From CAYSYM01 sp964435115 (lineage in GTDB: Bacteria; Chloroflexota; UBA6077; CF-72), in the NCBI GenBank assembly GCA_964435115.1, contig CAYSYM010000003.1:1-64000 (forward strand): a DNA stretch of 64,000 nucleotides, read 5' to 3'. Positions 8,786-17,704 of this stretch are shown piece after piece (within the stretch, counting starts at the first letter, position 1; every line of letters starts with the position of its first letter). The position numbers and the translations under genes were made by a program. The notes under the pieces are model-generated. The model was given only the letters and a program-made list of their open reading frames with translations, was not told the origin of the DNA and searched no databases.

Positions 8786-8983
8786 CTACGGGTCGACCCG
8801 CTGGGTCACGTGCAGCCACTTCACGAAGAGCAGCCGTCGTACCTCGGCGGGCGCGAAGCCGAAAGCCTCGAGTGCGTACCGCCACTTGTACAGGGTGAGG
8901 CGGTGGAGCTCTAGCGGCGAGAGATACTCCACGCAACGCTCCACCGTCGCGGGCGCGTTCGCGGGTGCAGATGCTGCGGTCAC
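8786..8983 (-). CDS. Small hypothetical protein
   Basis: A 65-residue protein not recognised as any family. The GTG at 8983 is chosen because GGGAGG lies nine bases upstream; the longer upstream frame is Arg/Pro-rich and unlikely to be coding. The C-terminal 45 residues look genuinely protein-like (LSPLELHRLTLYKWRYALEA, LLFVKWLHVTQRV), amphipathic and aromatic, perhaps a small helical domain. It precedes the GNAT-like gene by 63 bp on the same strand and may be co-transcribed with it. Confidence 0.55.
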   Translation of the reverse strand: MTAASAPANAPATVERCVEYLSPLELHRLTLYKWRYALEAFGFAPAEVRRLLFVKWLHVTQRVDP

Positions 8984-9339
8984 GTGCGGTCGCCTCCCAG
9001 GCGCTGCGCGCTTGCTGTTCCAGCCGGGCCTGCCCGCGGGCCGACGCCTAAACGCTTCGCGCTTGTTCTTCCTGTGAGCTGCGCGAGTGGGCCACCTCGA
9101 CGCCAAACCGTGCCGAGCGTCGGCCCGCGGGCGGGGCGATGGCCCTGACGACCTTGGGGGTCGGCGCACGTGATGTTCACTTATGTGGCGTCACAGCCCC
9201 GTTGCGACGCGCTCACCCCGCGCTACACCGGTGTCACAGACGGGGCCTGGGGCGGAGATGCGAGCAGAGAAACCTTCCCGCTCAAACTCGATCGGCGGCT
9301 CGCAGCGCTCGACGGTGACCGGCCAGCGGCCGCGGCGCG
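8984..9339. other. Gene-free stretch with long-range inverted repeat
   Basis: 356 bp between the small minus-strand gene and the response regulator. No convincing gene is seen. It contains a 16-bp perfect inverted repeat (9032-9047 with 9117-9132, about 70 bp apart), listed separately. Some TA-richer sequence occurs around 9170-9190 (TGTTCACTTATGTGG), which could hold a promoter for the small minus-strand gene, but no clear -35/-10 pair was found. Confidence 0.5.
9032..9132. repeat. 16-bp inverted repeat pair
   Basis: GCCCGCGGGCCGACGC at 9032-9047 is exactly the reverse complement of 9117-9132, with 69 bases between. No transposase or integrase lies within. It could be a long-stem RNA structure or a relic of a small mobile element. 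Confidence 0.5.
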
Positions 9340-10044
9340 TTAGGCCTCGTGCTTCACGAGGCTGTAGCCGATGCCGGGGCGGGTGAGGATGAGCTTCGGC
9401 CGGGCGGGCTCCTGCTCCACCTTCTGCCGCAGGCGCGCGATGTTCACCCGCAGCAGGTGCGCCTCGTCACGGTAGGCGGGCCCCCAGACCTTGGTGAGCA
9501 GGTCGTCCTGCGTGACCACGCGGCCGGCGTTGCGCGCCAGGTAAGCCAGGATGCGGTACTCAGTGGGTGTCAGGTTGATGGGGTGTCCGTCCATCAGGGC
9601 CTGGTGCTGCCCGAAGTCCACGGACAGCGGTCCGGTGGTGAAAATCGGGGTGGCTGCCTCTTTGGTGTACTGCTTGGACCGCCGCATCAGGGCCTTGACC
9701 CGCGCGATCAGCTCCTGGGCGCCGAACGGCTTGGTCAGGTAGTCGTCGGCGCCCGCGTCCAACCCGGCCACCTTGTCCTCCTCGGCGTCCTTCGCGGTCA
9801 GCATGAGCACCGGCGCGATGCTGAAGTCGCGCAGGCGCCGACACACCTCGCGCCCATCCATGCCCGGCATCATGATGTCCAGCACGTAGAGGTCGGGTTC
9901 TTCCGCCTCCGCGTGCTTAAGCACGCTCGGGCCGTCAGACACCGTGATCACCCGGTAGTTCGCCAGCTCCAGGTTGCGCTGGACCAGCTTGAGGAGGCGA
10001 GGGTCGTCGTCAGCGACCAGCACGGTTGGTTTCTTGGTGGTCAT
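9340..10044 (-). CDS. OmpR-family response regulator
   Basis: A 234-residue transcription factor. The receiver domain has the acidic pocket (LVADDDPRLL), phospho-acceptor D56 (LYVLDIMMPGMDG) and the conserved Lys in DDYLTKPFG. The C-terminal winged helix (about 130-230) ends in LILTRPGIGYSLV. ATG 10044 is preferred over the GTG at 10050 because GAAGG lies seven bases before it. It follows the kinase gene with an 18-bp gap and is surely its partner. The DNA targets are unknown. Confidence 0.92.
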   Translation of the reverse strand: MTTKKPTVLVADDDPRLLKLVQRNLELANYRVITVSDGPSVLKHAEAEEPDLYVLDIMMPGMDGREVCRRLRDFSIAPVLMLTAKDAEEDKVAGLDAGADDYLTKPFGAQELIARVKALMRRSKQYTKEAATPIFTTGPLSVDFGQHQALMDGHPINLTPTEYRILAYLARNAGRVVTQDDLLTKVWGPAYRDEAHLLRVNIARLRQKVEQEPARPKLILTRPGIGYSLVKHEA

Positions 10045-10061
10045 GGGCACCCTTCGAATGA

Positions 10062-12926
10062 CTAAGGCGTCGCGTCCCCGAGCTGGTGGACGGGCAGCGT
10101 GAACCTGAACGTGCTGCCTTTCCCCACGCCATCGCTCTCCGCCCAGATGCGACCGCCGTGCGCCTCGACCAGGCCCCTACAGATCGCGAGTCCGAGCCCG
10201 GTGCCGCCAGCACGGCGACTCACTTCGCCCCCGACGCGGTGGAACCGGTCGAAAATTCTATCCAGTTCGCGAGCGGGCAGACCAACCCCCTCGTCGGCCA
10301 CCGACACCACCAGCTCCCGTGGTGAGAAGGTGGCTGAGAGGGTAACCCGGCCGCCATCGGGCGAGTACTTGATGGCGTTCGCGAGCAGGTTCTGCATCAC
10401 CTGGTACACGCGCCGCGCGTCGACGAGCACCTCGCGATCCTCCCGCCACTCCAGGATGAGCTCGTGCGTGCGCGTCGAGAGCTGGAGCTTCCGCACGACG
10501 TCGCGCGCTATGGGACCCAGCCGGACCGGCGCCCTGTCGATCCGCAGCATGCCCGCTTCCAGCCGGGAGACCTCGAGCAGGTTGTCGATCAGCTCGCGCA
10601 GGCGGTCCGACTCCGAGTCGATAATCTCGAGGAACTCGCGCCGGTCCTCGCGCGGGAGCTTGTGCTCGTGGGTGAGGAGCGTGGTGGCGTAGCCCTTGAT
10701 CGAGGCGAGCGGCGTCCGCAGCTCGTGCGACACGGTGCTCAACAGCTCGCTCTTCATGCGGTCCAGCTCGCGCAGCGCCTCCACCTTCCGTGTCTCTTCC
10801 GCCAGGTGGAGGTTGTCGATGACGAGGGCGCTGTGGTTGGCCAGCGAGACGAGCAGCCGCTCGTCGTTCAGCGAGTAGGCGTTGGGCTGGCGGCTCTCCA
10901 GGTCGACCACCCCCACCACACGGTCCTTCAGCACCATGGGAACGGCGAGCTGCGACCGCACCCCGCTGCGCTCAGGCGTGAGGTCTGGCCTGGTATCGCC
11001 CCACCCCAGCCCCACCCGCACCGGCTGGCTGCGACTGTAGGCGTGCGCGGCGAGCCTGGACGGCCGGAGCCCAGATAGCGGCACGCGGCCCGGACTGTCA
11101 CCCGCTGCCAGGCGCAGGGTGCCCGTCACCGGGTCGCGCAGCCAGACGCTCGCGTACGTGTACTGCAGCCGCTCCTTCAGGATGGGGACGATCTGGCGGG
11201 CAACCTCGACCGCCGATCGTGCCGCATGGGCCGACTGTCCGAACTGGTAGAGCGCGGTCACTTCGTCCAGGCGCCGCCGCTGGAGGTCGTGCTGGTAGGC
11301 GTTGTCGAGCGCGACCGCCACCTGCGACGCGAGCAGCTCCGCCTTCGCCAGCTCCTGCGCGCCGTACGCCGTGGGGTTGCGACCGTCGGTACAAACGAGC
11401 ACGCCGTCCACGCGTCGCCCGTGGGTCACCGGCACGGCCACCAGACATTCCGCATGGAGGAGGACGTTCAGGAACTGGTTGCTCAGGCCCGCCGAAAGCG
11501 CGTGCTGCACGACCTCGGCTTCACCGGTCCGGGCGACGCGCGCGGCGAGCGATGTCGGGTCGTCCAGCGGCAAGCGGCGGCTGAGCACGGACCGCCGCCT
11601 CGGCCCGAGCACCTCGGCGGCCTCCAGCTCCTGGGTGGAGGGGTCGACCATCCAGAGGACGACGGCGTCGGCGCCGATCGCGATTTGCGCGGTGCGACAC
11701 ACCAGCTCCAGAAGCTGCCGCTGGTCGGGGGCGCCGAGGAGGGCGCTGCCCAGGTCGCGCAGCTTCACCTCGAAGACGCCGGAGCGCTCGACCCGACGCA
11801 GGAGCTGGCGGTTCTCGACCAGGGCCAGCGCCAGCCGGGCGCTGATCAGGCCGAAGAGGACGATGACGCCGAAGAAGCCGGCGCGCGTGCCGGAGCCGGC
11901 TGCTTCCGCCCCAGCCAGCAGGAGAATGGCGAGCCCCGCCGCCAGCGCCGGGGCGAGCCGCAAGCGGGAGTCGTCGGCCGCTTCAGATGGGCGGGCGAGC
12001 TCGGACCACCGCAGCCCGAGCCACGCGGAGCGTGCCAGGAGGGCGACCCCGAGCAGCGAGGAGCCCGCTGCCGCCGCGGGCGTGAAGAGGTCCAGCCCCA
12101 GGCTCCCGGCCGCTTCGCCGCCCGCGCGGGCGGCCAGGAAGGCCACCCCCAGCAGCAGGTAGGCATCGGCGTTCTGCAGTCCCGCCTTCAACGCCGACCG
12201 CGTCGCGGCCACGACGGCGTAGCCCGCTCCTGCGAAGGCCACCAGCACCACCACCGAGAACGGCGCGGCTGGGCTCCACCGCGGGGCAAGCACGACCGCG
12301 GCCAGGCCGACGGCCACGGCCACAATCGTCGCGTCCAGGACCAGGTAGAGCGAGCGGACGCCCCAACGGGGTCCGCCCAACTGGCTGGCCGCCGTGGCGA
12401 CCAGCAGGAGAGCCACTCCGACGTCGGTCAGCCAGCGACTCGGATCGCTCAGTCGAGCGGCGGTGCCGTGCGCCATCTCGGCGAGCATCACCAGCGCCAC
12501 CGCGACCGCCTGCGTCTGCCACCGACGCGCCTGGCGCGTCTGCGCGTGCTCGGCCGCGACCACCGTGAGCAGCGCCGCGCCACCGGCCAGGAGGACGGCC
12601 AGCGCCCACACCACGGATCGGAGCGGTGGACTGGCGACCAGCACGTCCGCCGTGGCGAGCGCGAGAAGCGCGAACAGCGTGGCCGGCCAGGCGCCGCTGG
12701 ACCCGGCCCGCGGCGCTTCCCCTGGGCCCGCTGCAGGCTGGGCTGCGGCCGGCGTCAAGCGGAGCGGCCTTGACGGGTCGGCGGCGGCCCCCGGCGGGCG
12801 TGCCCGCCCCGAGCGGCCGCTGCTGGGACGGGTGCGTTGGCCCGGCCCCGCTCGGGGCGGGCGCTCCCGCCGGACTGCCCGGCCACCGCCGGGCGAGAGG
12901 GACGAGGGCAGCGGGGCAAGCGGCAT
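10062..12926 (-). CDS. Membrane histidine kinase with two GAF domains
   Basis: A sensor kinase of up to 954 residues. Residues 1-75 are Arg/Pro-rich and may precede the real start. About eight hydrophobic segments follow to roughly residue 350, then two GAF domains (about 395-540 and 565-720), the HisKA domain with phospho-acceptor H734 (STVSHELRTPLASIKGY), and the HATPase domain with N-box (NLLANAIKYS), DEGVGL and GGTGLGLAI. The multi-helix N-terminus suggests membrane sensing; the GAF domains suggest a small-molecule or redox cue. It is transcribed ahead of its response regulator. Confidence 0.88.
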   Translation of the reverse strand: MPLAPLPSSLSPGGGRAVRRERPPRAGPGQRTRPSSGRSGRARPPGAAADPSRPLRLTPAAAQPAAGPGEAPRAGSSGAWPATLFALLALATADVLVASPPLRSVVWALAVLLAGGAALLTVVAAEHAQTRQARRWQTQAVAVALVMLAEMAHGTAARLSDPSRWLTDVGVALLLVATAASQLGGPRWGVRSLYLVLDATIVAVAVGLAAVVLAPRWSPAAPFSVVVLVAFAGAGYAVVAATRSALKAGLQNADAYLLLGVAFLAARAGGEAAGSLGLDLFTPAAAAGSSLLGVALLARSAWLGLRWSELARPSEAADDSRLRLAPALAAGLAILLLAGAEAAGSGTRAGFFGVIVLFGLISARLALALVENRQLLRRVERSGVFEVKLRDLGSALLGAPDQRQLLELVCRTAQIAIGADAVVLWMVDPSTQELEAAEVLGPRRRSVLSRRLPLDDPTSLAARVARTGEAEVVQHALSAGLSNQFLNVLLHAECLVAVPVTHGRRVDGVLVCTDGRNPTAYGAQELAKAELLASQVAVALDNAYQHDLQRRRLDEVTALYQFGQSAHAARSAVEVARQIVPILKERLQYTYASVWLRDPVTGTLRLAAGDSPGRVPLSGLRPSRLAAHAYSRSQPVRVGLGWGDTRPDLTPERSGVRSQLAVPMVLKDRVVGVVDLESRQPNAYSLNDERLLVSLANHSALVIDNLHLAEETRKVEALRELDRMKSELLSTVSHELRTPLASIKGYATTLLTHEHKLPREDRREFLEIIDSESDRLRELIDNLLEVSRLEAGMLRIDRAPVRLGPIARDVVRKLQLSTRTHELILEWREDREVLVDARRVYQVMQNLLANAIKYSPDGGRVTLSATFSPRELVVSVADEGVGLPARELDRIFDRFHRVGGEVSRRAGGTGLGLAICRGLVEAHGGRIWAESDGVGKGSTFRFTLPVHQLGDATP

Positions 12927-12974
12927 GGCGGGCCGGGGCGCTGCGACGATGCTAATGCCGCCGACCCCTTATGA

Positions 12975-13128
12975 CAACCCACCCCCGAGTCGTCGCCAGG
13001 GTCTCCCAGTTCTCGGCGAGCCCAGCCGTGCTCCGTCCTCGTGGGGGCGTGGGGGCGTCAGCCCCCAGCGGGAACTTCGCTCCCCTGCCCTGGAGAAGGG
13101 GCAGGGGATGGCGAAGACCGAAACACCC
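12975..13128 (-). repeat. Dispersed hairpin repeat, copy B
   Basis: The inverted counterpart of the repeat at 2334-2480. Read on the minus strand it carries the same order of blocks: GGGTGT, CCATCCCCTGCCCC, GGGGAGCGA, TTCCCGCTGGGGGCTGACG, CACGAGGACGGAG, CGGCTGGGCTC. Copies A and B differ at scattered positions and by small indels. It fills about half of the 288-bp gap between the kinase and secG, in which nothing else is recognisable. Confidence 0.75.
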
Positions 13129-13214
13129 TCGAGACGTCGAGAGGGGTGCAGGACCATTCGGGCGTCGATAGCGGCGGGCCGCCGCGGGTCGCTCTCGCCC
13201 CTCAAGCGGGGGGC

Positions 13215-13433
13215 TCAGAACGTGAGCGCGGTCCCGATCGACGCCAGCACCCAGAAGACAGCCAGCACGATCGTGAACTGGAACAGGGTGCGCTCGAATC
13301 CGCGGCGCGTCCGGTAGATCGAGCTGTCGGACGAGCCGAACGCGGAGAACCCGGACCCGCGCGTCTGGAGCAGGATGATGGCGATCAGCACGATCGCGAG
13401 CAGGGTCTGGACGACCTGGAAGGCAGCGTGCAT
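13215..13433 (-). CDS. secG: Preprotein translocase subunit SecG
   Basis: A 72-residue protein with two membrane helices (about 8-22 and 52-70) around a polar loop. The family pattern LQTRGSG with a Gly/Ser-rich loop (SAFGSSDSSIYRTRRG) is present and length is typical. SecG assists SecYE in protein export. It stands alone on the minus strand; a TATAC element at 13492-13496 upstream could be part of its promoter. The downstream yvcK is on the other side, so they are not co-transcribed. Confidence 0.92.
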   Translation of the reverse strand: MHAAFQVVQTLLAIVLIAIILLQTRGSGFSAFGSSDSSIYRTRRGFERTLFQFTIVLAVFWVLASIGTALTF

Positions 13434-13609
13434 AGGAGAGAGTCCGGCACGCCGCCGTGATCCTAGGGCCGAGGCGCCGGACGACCAGGGAGTATACGGG
13501 CGAGGCGCAGCCCCGTGCCTCTCGCTCGAGGCGGCAGGCAGGGAACGGTCACACGCGTGAGGCGGCCATGAACCTCCGCCTGGTAACAGCGCGGCTTGCG
13601 GCAGCTTGC

Positions 13610-14923
13610 CTACTGGCCGGCGCGCTCATGCTGGACGTACAGCTCCATCAGCACCCGGCCCAGCTTCTCCGGGTCGTGGCGCAGCGGCTGGCCATCGCGT
13701 GCCACGTCCTCTTCGACGACCCGGTAGCCGGTGCCGGCTGGCGGCGTCCGTCGCGCCACGAGCTGGACGCGCGTCTCTGGTGGCGGCGCCGCCGCGCCGT
13801 GGCGGTTCGCCACGACCACGTCGAGGGGGTTCTGTTGCCCGGGCAGGTGCCGCGCCAGTGCCGCCACGTGGTCCTCCACCGAGTAGCCATCCGTCTCCCC
13901 CGGCTGGGTGGCGACGTTGCAGACGTACACCTTGAGCGCGTCCGTCTGCTGCAGCGCTTTCGCAATACCTTCCACCAGCAGGTTGGGCACCACGCTCGTG
14001 TACAGGCTGCCCGGGCCAAGCACGACGAGGTCGGCCTCGAGGATCGCCTTGACGGCCTCCGGCTGCGCTGCCGGGTGCTCGGGGCGCAACGAGACCTGCT
14101 GAATCGGCTTGCCCACCTCCGGCACCCTCGACTCGCCGCACACCTCGCTCCCGTCGGCGAAGCGGGCGCAGATCTGTACGTCCTCCAGAGTGGACGGCAG
14201 GATCGTCCCCGTGACCGCCAGGACCCGGCTGGTCTCCCGGAGCGCGTGCTCGAAGCTGCCGGTGATCTCCGTCATCGCGAGCACGAACAGGTTCCCGAAG
14301 CTGTGGCCCTCGAGCGACGAGCCCGGACCGAACCGGTACTGGAACAGCCGCGCCATGAGTGGCTCCACCTCGGCCAGGGCGACGATGTTGTTGCGGAAGT
14401 CGCCCGGCGGGAGGATGCCGTGCTCGTGCCGCAGCCGGCCCGACGAGCCACCATCGTCGCCCACGGTCACGATCGCCGTCACGTGGCTGGTGTGCCGCTT
14501 CAGACCGCGCAGCACCACCGGCATGCCGGTGCCCCCGCCGATACACACCACCCGCGGGCCCGCCTGCCGCAGCCGGAACTCGTAGATGGTGTCGAGCAGG
14601 CTCGGCCGGTTGGCGCCGGACGGCCGGAGGGCGCCCGTCAGGGAGAGGTAGAGCCCACGCACGCCCACGCCAAAGACCAGGATCCCCAGGGCCACGAAGA
14701 GAGCCGCGCGCACCAGCCGCGGCAGGAACTGGAGGGTGGCGAGCTGCGCCCAGGCGGGGACATCCACCGTCCGGTACAGCTCCGCGAGCGCGTAAGCGAT
14801 CCCCAGGCTCACCAGCACCAGGCCGAGCACCAGGACCAGCACCCAGCGCTTGATGAGCATGCCGGGGTAGAGCAGCTTCAGCACGGTAGTAGCCGGCCGC
14901 TCAGCACGTGAGCCAACGGTCAA
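13610..14923 (-). CDS. YvcK/CofD-like protein with N-terminal membrane anchor
   Basis: About 437 residues. Two N-terminal membrane helices precede a YvcK domain marked by VVCIGGGTGMPVVLRGLK, TVGDDGGSSGRLR and GDFRNNIVALA. YvcK-type proteins bind UDP-sugars and control carbon flow into cell-wall synthesis on non-glycolytic carbon sources. The TTG at 14923 is chosen because the conserved-looking KLLYPGM segment lies before the first ATG (14860) and AGGGA lies just upstream. The membrane anchor is absent from the Bacillus protein. Upstream is the holin-like gene, 62 bp away on the same strand. Confidence 0.85.
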   Translation of the reverse strand: MTVGSRAERPATTVLKLLYPGMLIKRWVLVLVLGLVLVSLGIAYALAELYRTVDVPAWAQLATLQFLPRLVRAALFVALGILVFGVGVRGLYLSLTGALRPSGANRPSLLDTIYEFRLRQAGPRVVCIGGGTGMPVVLRGLKRHTSHVTAIVTVGDDGGSSGRLRHEHGILPPGDFRNNIVALAEVEPLMARLFQYRFGPGSSLEGHSFGNLFVLAMTEITGSFEHALRETSRVLAVTGTILPSTLEDVQICARFADGSEVCGESRVPEVGKPIQQVSLRPEHPAAQPEAVKAILEADLVVLGPGSLYTSVVPNLLVEGIAKALQQTDALKVYVCNVATQPGETDGYSVEDHVAALARHLPGQQNPLDVVVANRHGAAAPPPETRVQLVARRTPPAGTGYRVVEEDVARDGQPLRHDPEKLGRVLMELYVQHERAGQ

Positions 14924-14985
14924 CCTGATTCCCTGGAGATGTGGCCCACGGGCTGAGCTCGCAAGAGGCACGAAGCGCGAGGCGC

Positions 14986-15327
14986 TTAGCGGACGGCGCG
15001 CGAGGCGAGGAAGCTGACCACGCTGACGACGAGCGCGCCGAGGAAGGCGCCGCCGAACCCGCTCACGGCGACGCCGACGGGGAAGAGGCTGGCAACCCAG
15101 AAGATGACTGCGTTGACCACGAGCGTGAACAGGCCGAGCGTGACGAGCGTGAGCGGCAGCGAGAGCAGCAGCAAGATCGGTCGCAGGAACGCGTTCAATA
15201 GCCCGAGCACGAATGCGAACAGGAGCGCTGCCTCCAGACTGTCCACGCGCAACGCGTCTCTGAAGAGGTTGCTCGCCAGGAGGACCGCGAGGGCGTTGAA
15301 GAGGAGGCGGAGGAGGAAACGCTCCAT
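14986..15327 (-). CDS. Phage-holin-4-superfamily (YvlD-like) membrane protein
   Basis: A 113-residue protein with three or four membrane helices and the central signature LNAFLRPILLLLSLPLTLVT typical of this family. Despite the name these are ordinary chromosomal proteins in many bacteria; the role is unclear, probably envelope-related. There is no phage context here. It may be co-transcribed with yvcK, which would fit an envelope role. Confidence 0.82.
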   Translation of the reverse strand: MERFLLRLLFNALAVLLASNLFRDALRVDSLEAALLFAFVLGLLNAFLRPILLLLSLPLTLVTLGLFTLVVNAVIFWVASLFPVGVAVSGFGGAFLGALVVSVVSFLASRAVR

Positions 15328-15453
15328 TCGCGTGGCGCCGCGGCAGTCTAGCAGACGCTTCGCCTGGGGCCGAGGCGGAGAGTCCGCGCGACGCTGGCGA
15401 CTGCAGGCCCGTGCAGCGGCGAGGGCAACGCGCCCGGCGCGTACACTGCACGC

Positions 15454-16416
15454 GTGATCGGGAACATCGCCCAGTTCTGGCAGCTGACCCGCGAGCTCGA
15501 CGTGAACGCCATCCGGGCCGAGCTCGACCGCACTCCCTCCGTCCGGGTGCTGGGCTCAGACGCCGGCTCGGCAGCGCGGCTGGCCGGCATGATCGACCCG
15601 CAGGCGGCCGGGCGGGAGGTGCAGGTGGGGCTCCTGGTCGACCGGGCGCTGGGGCCGTGGGAGCGGGGCCGCCCCGACCTGTACGTCGTGGGGGTCGGCT
15701 CGGCGCTGGAGGCGGCCGATCGGCGCGCCCTGACCGAGCTGGGGATCGGCCAGACGCCGGTGCTGCTCGTCCAGCTCGAGGATGCGGTGAACGTGGTCGT
15801 CGTCGGCGTGCCCGAGGAACGCGTCGTCGGCCTCGAGCCCGGGCTGAGCGAGGCTGCCGCCCGCGACCGGGTGCTGAGCGCGCTCGTACGCCTGGCCCCA
15901 GAGGTGATGCTGCCACTCGGCCGGCGTTACCCGCACCTCCGCGAGGCGGTGGCCGCCCACCTCGTGCTCGACGCGGCGCGCGTCAACGCCCAGTTCGCCG
16001 CGGTCTCCAGCTTGCCGGCCAGCATCCCGCTCCTCGGCGGCCTGGTGGGCGACATGGCGGACATGCTGGTGCTCACCAAGAACCAGGTCATCCTCCTGTT
16101 CAAGCTCGCCGGCCTCTACGGGCGCGACCTGGACCTGGGCACGCGCACGATCGTGGAGGTCCTCCCCGTCGTCGGCGGGGCGTTCTTCTGGCGGACGACC
16201 GCCCGCACCCTGGTGGGCCTGCTGCCGGGCTTCGTCTCGCTCCTCCCCAAGGCACTCGTGGCGTACACCGGCACGTTCGTCGTGGGTGAGCTGGCGCGCT
16301 ACTACTACCGGTACGGGCGGAAGGCGCCGCCTGAGGTGGTGCGCGCACTCAGTGCACAGGGGCTGCGGCTCGCGCGCGCGAGCCTGGGGCACCTCGGACG
16401 TCGGCGGTCCGCCTGA
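15454..16416 (+). CDS. DUF697/YcjF-like membrane-associated protein
   Basis: A 320-residue protein. Residues 1-150 look like a P-loop-lacking GTPase-like fold (VRVLGSDAGSAARLAGM, DLYVVGVGS, TPVLLVQ). Residues 165-300 match the DUF697 pattern with amphipathic or hydrophobic helices (ASIPLLGGLVGDMADMLVLT, then VVGGAFFWRTTARTLVGLLP). Such proteins usually associate with membranes and stress GTPases; the molecular job is not known. It is monocistronic and convergent with gpsA (21-bp gap). Confidence 0.7.
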   Translation: MIGNIAQFWQLTRELDVNAIRAELDRTPSVRVLGSDAGSAARLAGMIDPQAAGREVQVGLLVDRALGPWERGRPDLYVVGVGSALEAADRRALTELGIGQTPVLLVQLEDAVNVVVVGVPEERVVGLEPGLSEAAARDRVLSALVRLAPEVMLPLGRRYPHLREAVAAHLVLDAARVNAQFAAVSSLPASIPLLGGLVGDMADMLVLTKNQVILLFKLAGLYGRDLDLGTRTIVEVLPVVGGAFFWRTTARTLVGLLPGFVSLLPKALVAYTGTFVVGELARYYYRYGRKAPPEVVRALSAQGLRLARASLGHLGRRRSA

Positions 16417-16437
16417 CGGCCGCGCAGCGGGCACCCC

Positions 16438-17490
16438 TCACAGCTCGATCGTCGCCTCGCGCCCCATCAAGTGGACCAGCGCCTCGCGCGGGCGCGCCCC
16501 GCCCGCCACGACGCGGTACACCTGCACGCAGACGGGCAGGTCGACCCCGTAGCGCTCGGCCAGGCGCATGGCCGCTCGGGCCGCCGGAACCCCCTCCACC
16601 ACTTGCGGTGTGCTGGCCAGGATCGCCGCGATCGAGCGTCCGCGGCCGAGCTGCTCGCCTGCCCAGCGGTTGCGGCTGTGGCGGCTGGTGCAGGTGGCCA
16701 CCACGTCGCCGAGACCGGCCAGGCCGGCCACCGTGCGCGGATCGCCCCCTGCCGCCTCCACCAGCCGGCCGATCTCCACCAGCGCCCGCGTGATCAGCGC
16801 GGCCCGCGCGTTGTCCCCGTAGCCCAGCCCGTCCGACGCCCCGACGGCCAGCGCCACCACGTTCTTGAGAGCACCGCACAGCTCCACGCCGACGACATCC
16901 GTCGATGTGTAGATCCGGAACGTCGGCCCGTGGAGGAGCGCCTGGAAGGCGTCGGCCACCGAGCGGTCCTGGCAGGCGACCACGGCGGCCGTGGGCAGGC
17001 CCCGTCCGACCTCCTCGGCGTGGGTGGGTCCGGAGAGCACGGCAATACGCCTGGCAAAGCGGGAGCCAAGCTCCTGGGCGGCAACTTCCGAGAGGCGGAG
17101 GAGGGTCGGCTGCTCGAGTCCCTTGGCGGCGTGCAGCACCATGGCCTCAGGGCTGACGAACGGGGCGACCAGGCGCGCCGTCTCGCGCAGCGCCTGCGAG
17201 ATCGGCACCAGCAGCACCGCCCACGCGCCCGCCACCGCCTCCCGCGCGTCGACCGTGGGACGCACCGCGGGTGGCACGGCCACACCGGGCAGGTAGACCC
17301 GATTCTCGCGCGTGGCGGCGATCTGGTCGGCCAGCTCGGCGCGCCGACACCACAGCCGCACGGCGTGGCCGCCGGTGGCCAGCAGCACTGCCAGAGCCGT
17401 GCCCCAGGCGCCGGCGTTGACGACGGCCACGTGCCCACCACGGCGCCCGTTCGGCGCTACCGCCACCGCCCCGGGTCTGGGATCGTGCAC
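16438..17490 (-). CDS. gpsA: NAD(P)H-dependent glycerol-3-phosphate dehydrogenase
   Basis: A 350-residue enzyme reducing dihydroxyacetone phosphate to sn-glycerol 3-phosphate, the backbone of phospholipids. The N-terminal Rossmann domain reads VAVVNAGAWGTALA. The catalytic Lys is in GALKNVVALAVG, and the substrate-binding block SRNRWAGEQL is present. The first Gly of the GxGxxG dinucleotide loop is Asn25 (the family has GAGSWG or GAGAWG), which is unusual. The N-terminus is about 18 residues longer than usual, so the real start may lie inside. It is transcribed away from the ilv operon. Confidence 0.92.
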   Translation of the reverse strand: MHDPRPGAVAVAPNGRRGGHVAVVNAGAWGTALAVLLATGGHAVRLWCRRAELADQIAATRENRVYLPGVAVPPAVRPTVDAREAVAGAWAVLLVPISQALRETARLVAPFVSPEAMVLHAAKGLEQPTLLRLSEVAAQELGSRFARRIAVLSGPTHAEEVGRGLPTAAVVACQDRSVADAFQALLHGPTFRIYTSTDVVGVELCGALKNVVALAVGASDGLGYGDNARAALITRALVEIGRLVEAAGGDPRTVAGLAGLGDVVATCTSRHSRNRWAGEQLGRGRSIAAILASTPQVVEGVPAARAAMRLAERYGVDLPVCVQVYRVVAGGARPREALVHLMGREATIEL

Positions 17491-17650
17491 GGGCCCATCC
17501 TAAATGGGCGAGACGCCCGGCCGCGACGCTCTCGCCACTGCCCTCCGCTGCCCCTCGCGCCCACCAGCCTGCCTCCGCAGAGTGTGCTAATGGCATCGCT
17601 GATAGCGTGGCCTGCTTCCGCTCGTACCGTCTATATCGACCTCAAAGGGG

Positions 17651-17679
17651 TTGCCGGCGCGGCGGGACCGGTGTATGGT
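17651..17679 (+). promoter_or_regulatory. Probable sigma-70 promoter of the ilv-leu operon
   Basis: TTGCCG at 17651-17656 and TATGGT at 17674-17679 are separated by 17 bases, the ideal spacing. Transcription would start near 17686, just before the first conserved base of the T-box leader. Recognised by eye; not tested. Confidence 0.6.
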
Positions 17680-17704
17680 CAGGCCCACAAGTGCAGATGC
17701 AGGG

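Noticed and set aside
11226..12773. Long plus-strand open frame opposite the GAF kinase
   Set aside because: Antisense to a kinase with all expected motifs; no protein-like signatures.
13457..14911. Long plus-strand open frame opposite yvcK
   Set aside because: Antisense to a well-supported YvcK gene; His/Arg-rich random composition.
14986..15327. Phage remnant, because of the holin-like protein
   Set aside because: The family is widespread in chromosomes and no phage gene lies near.
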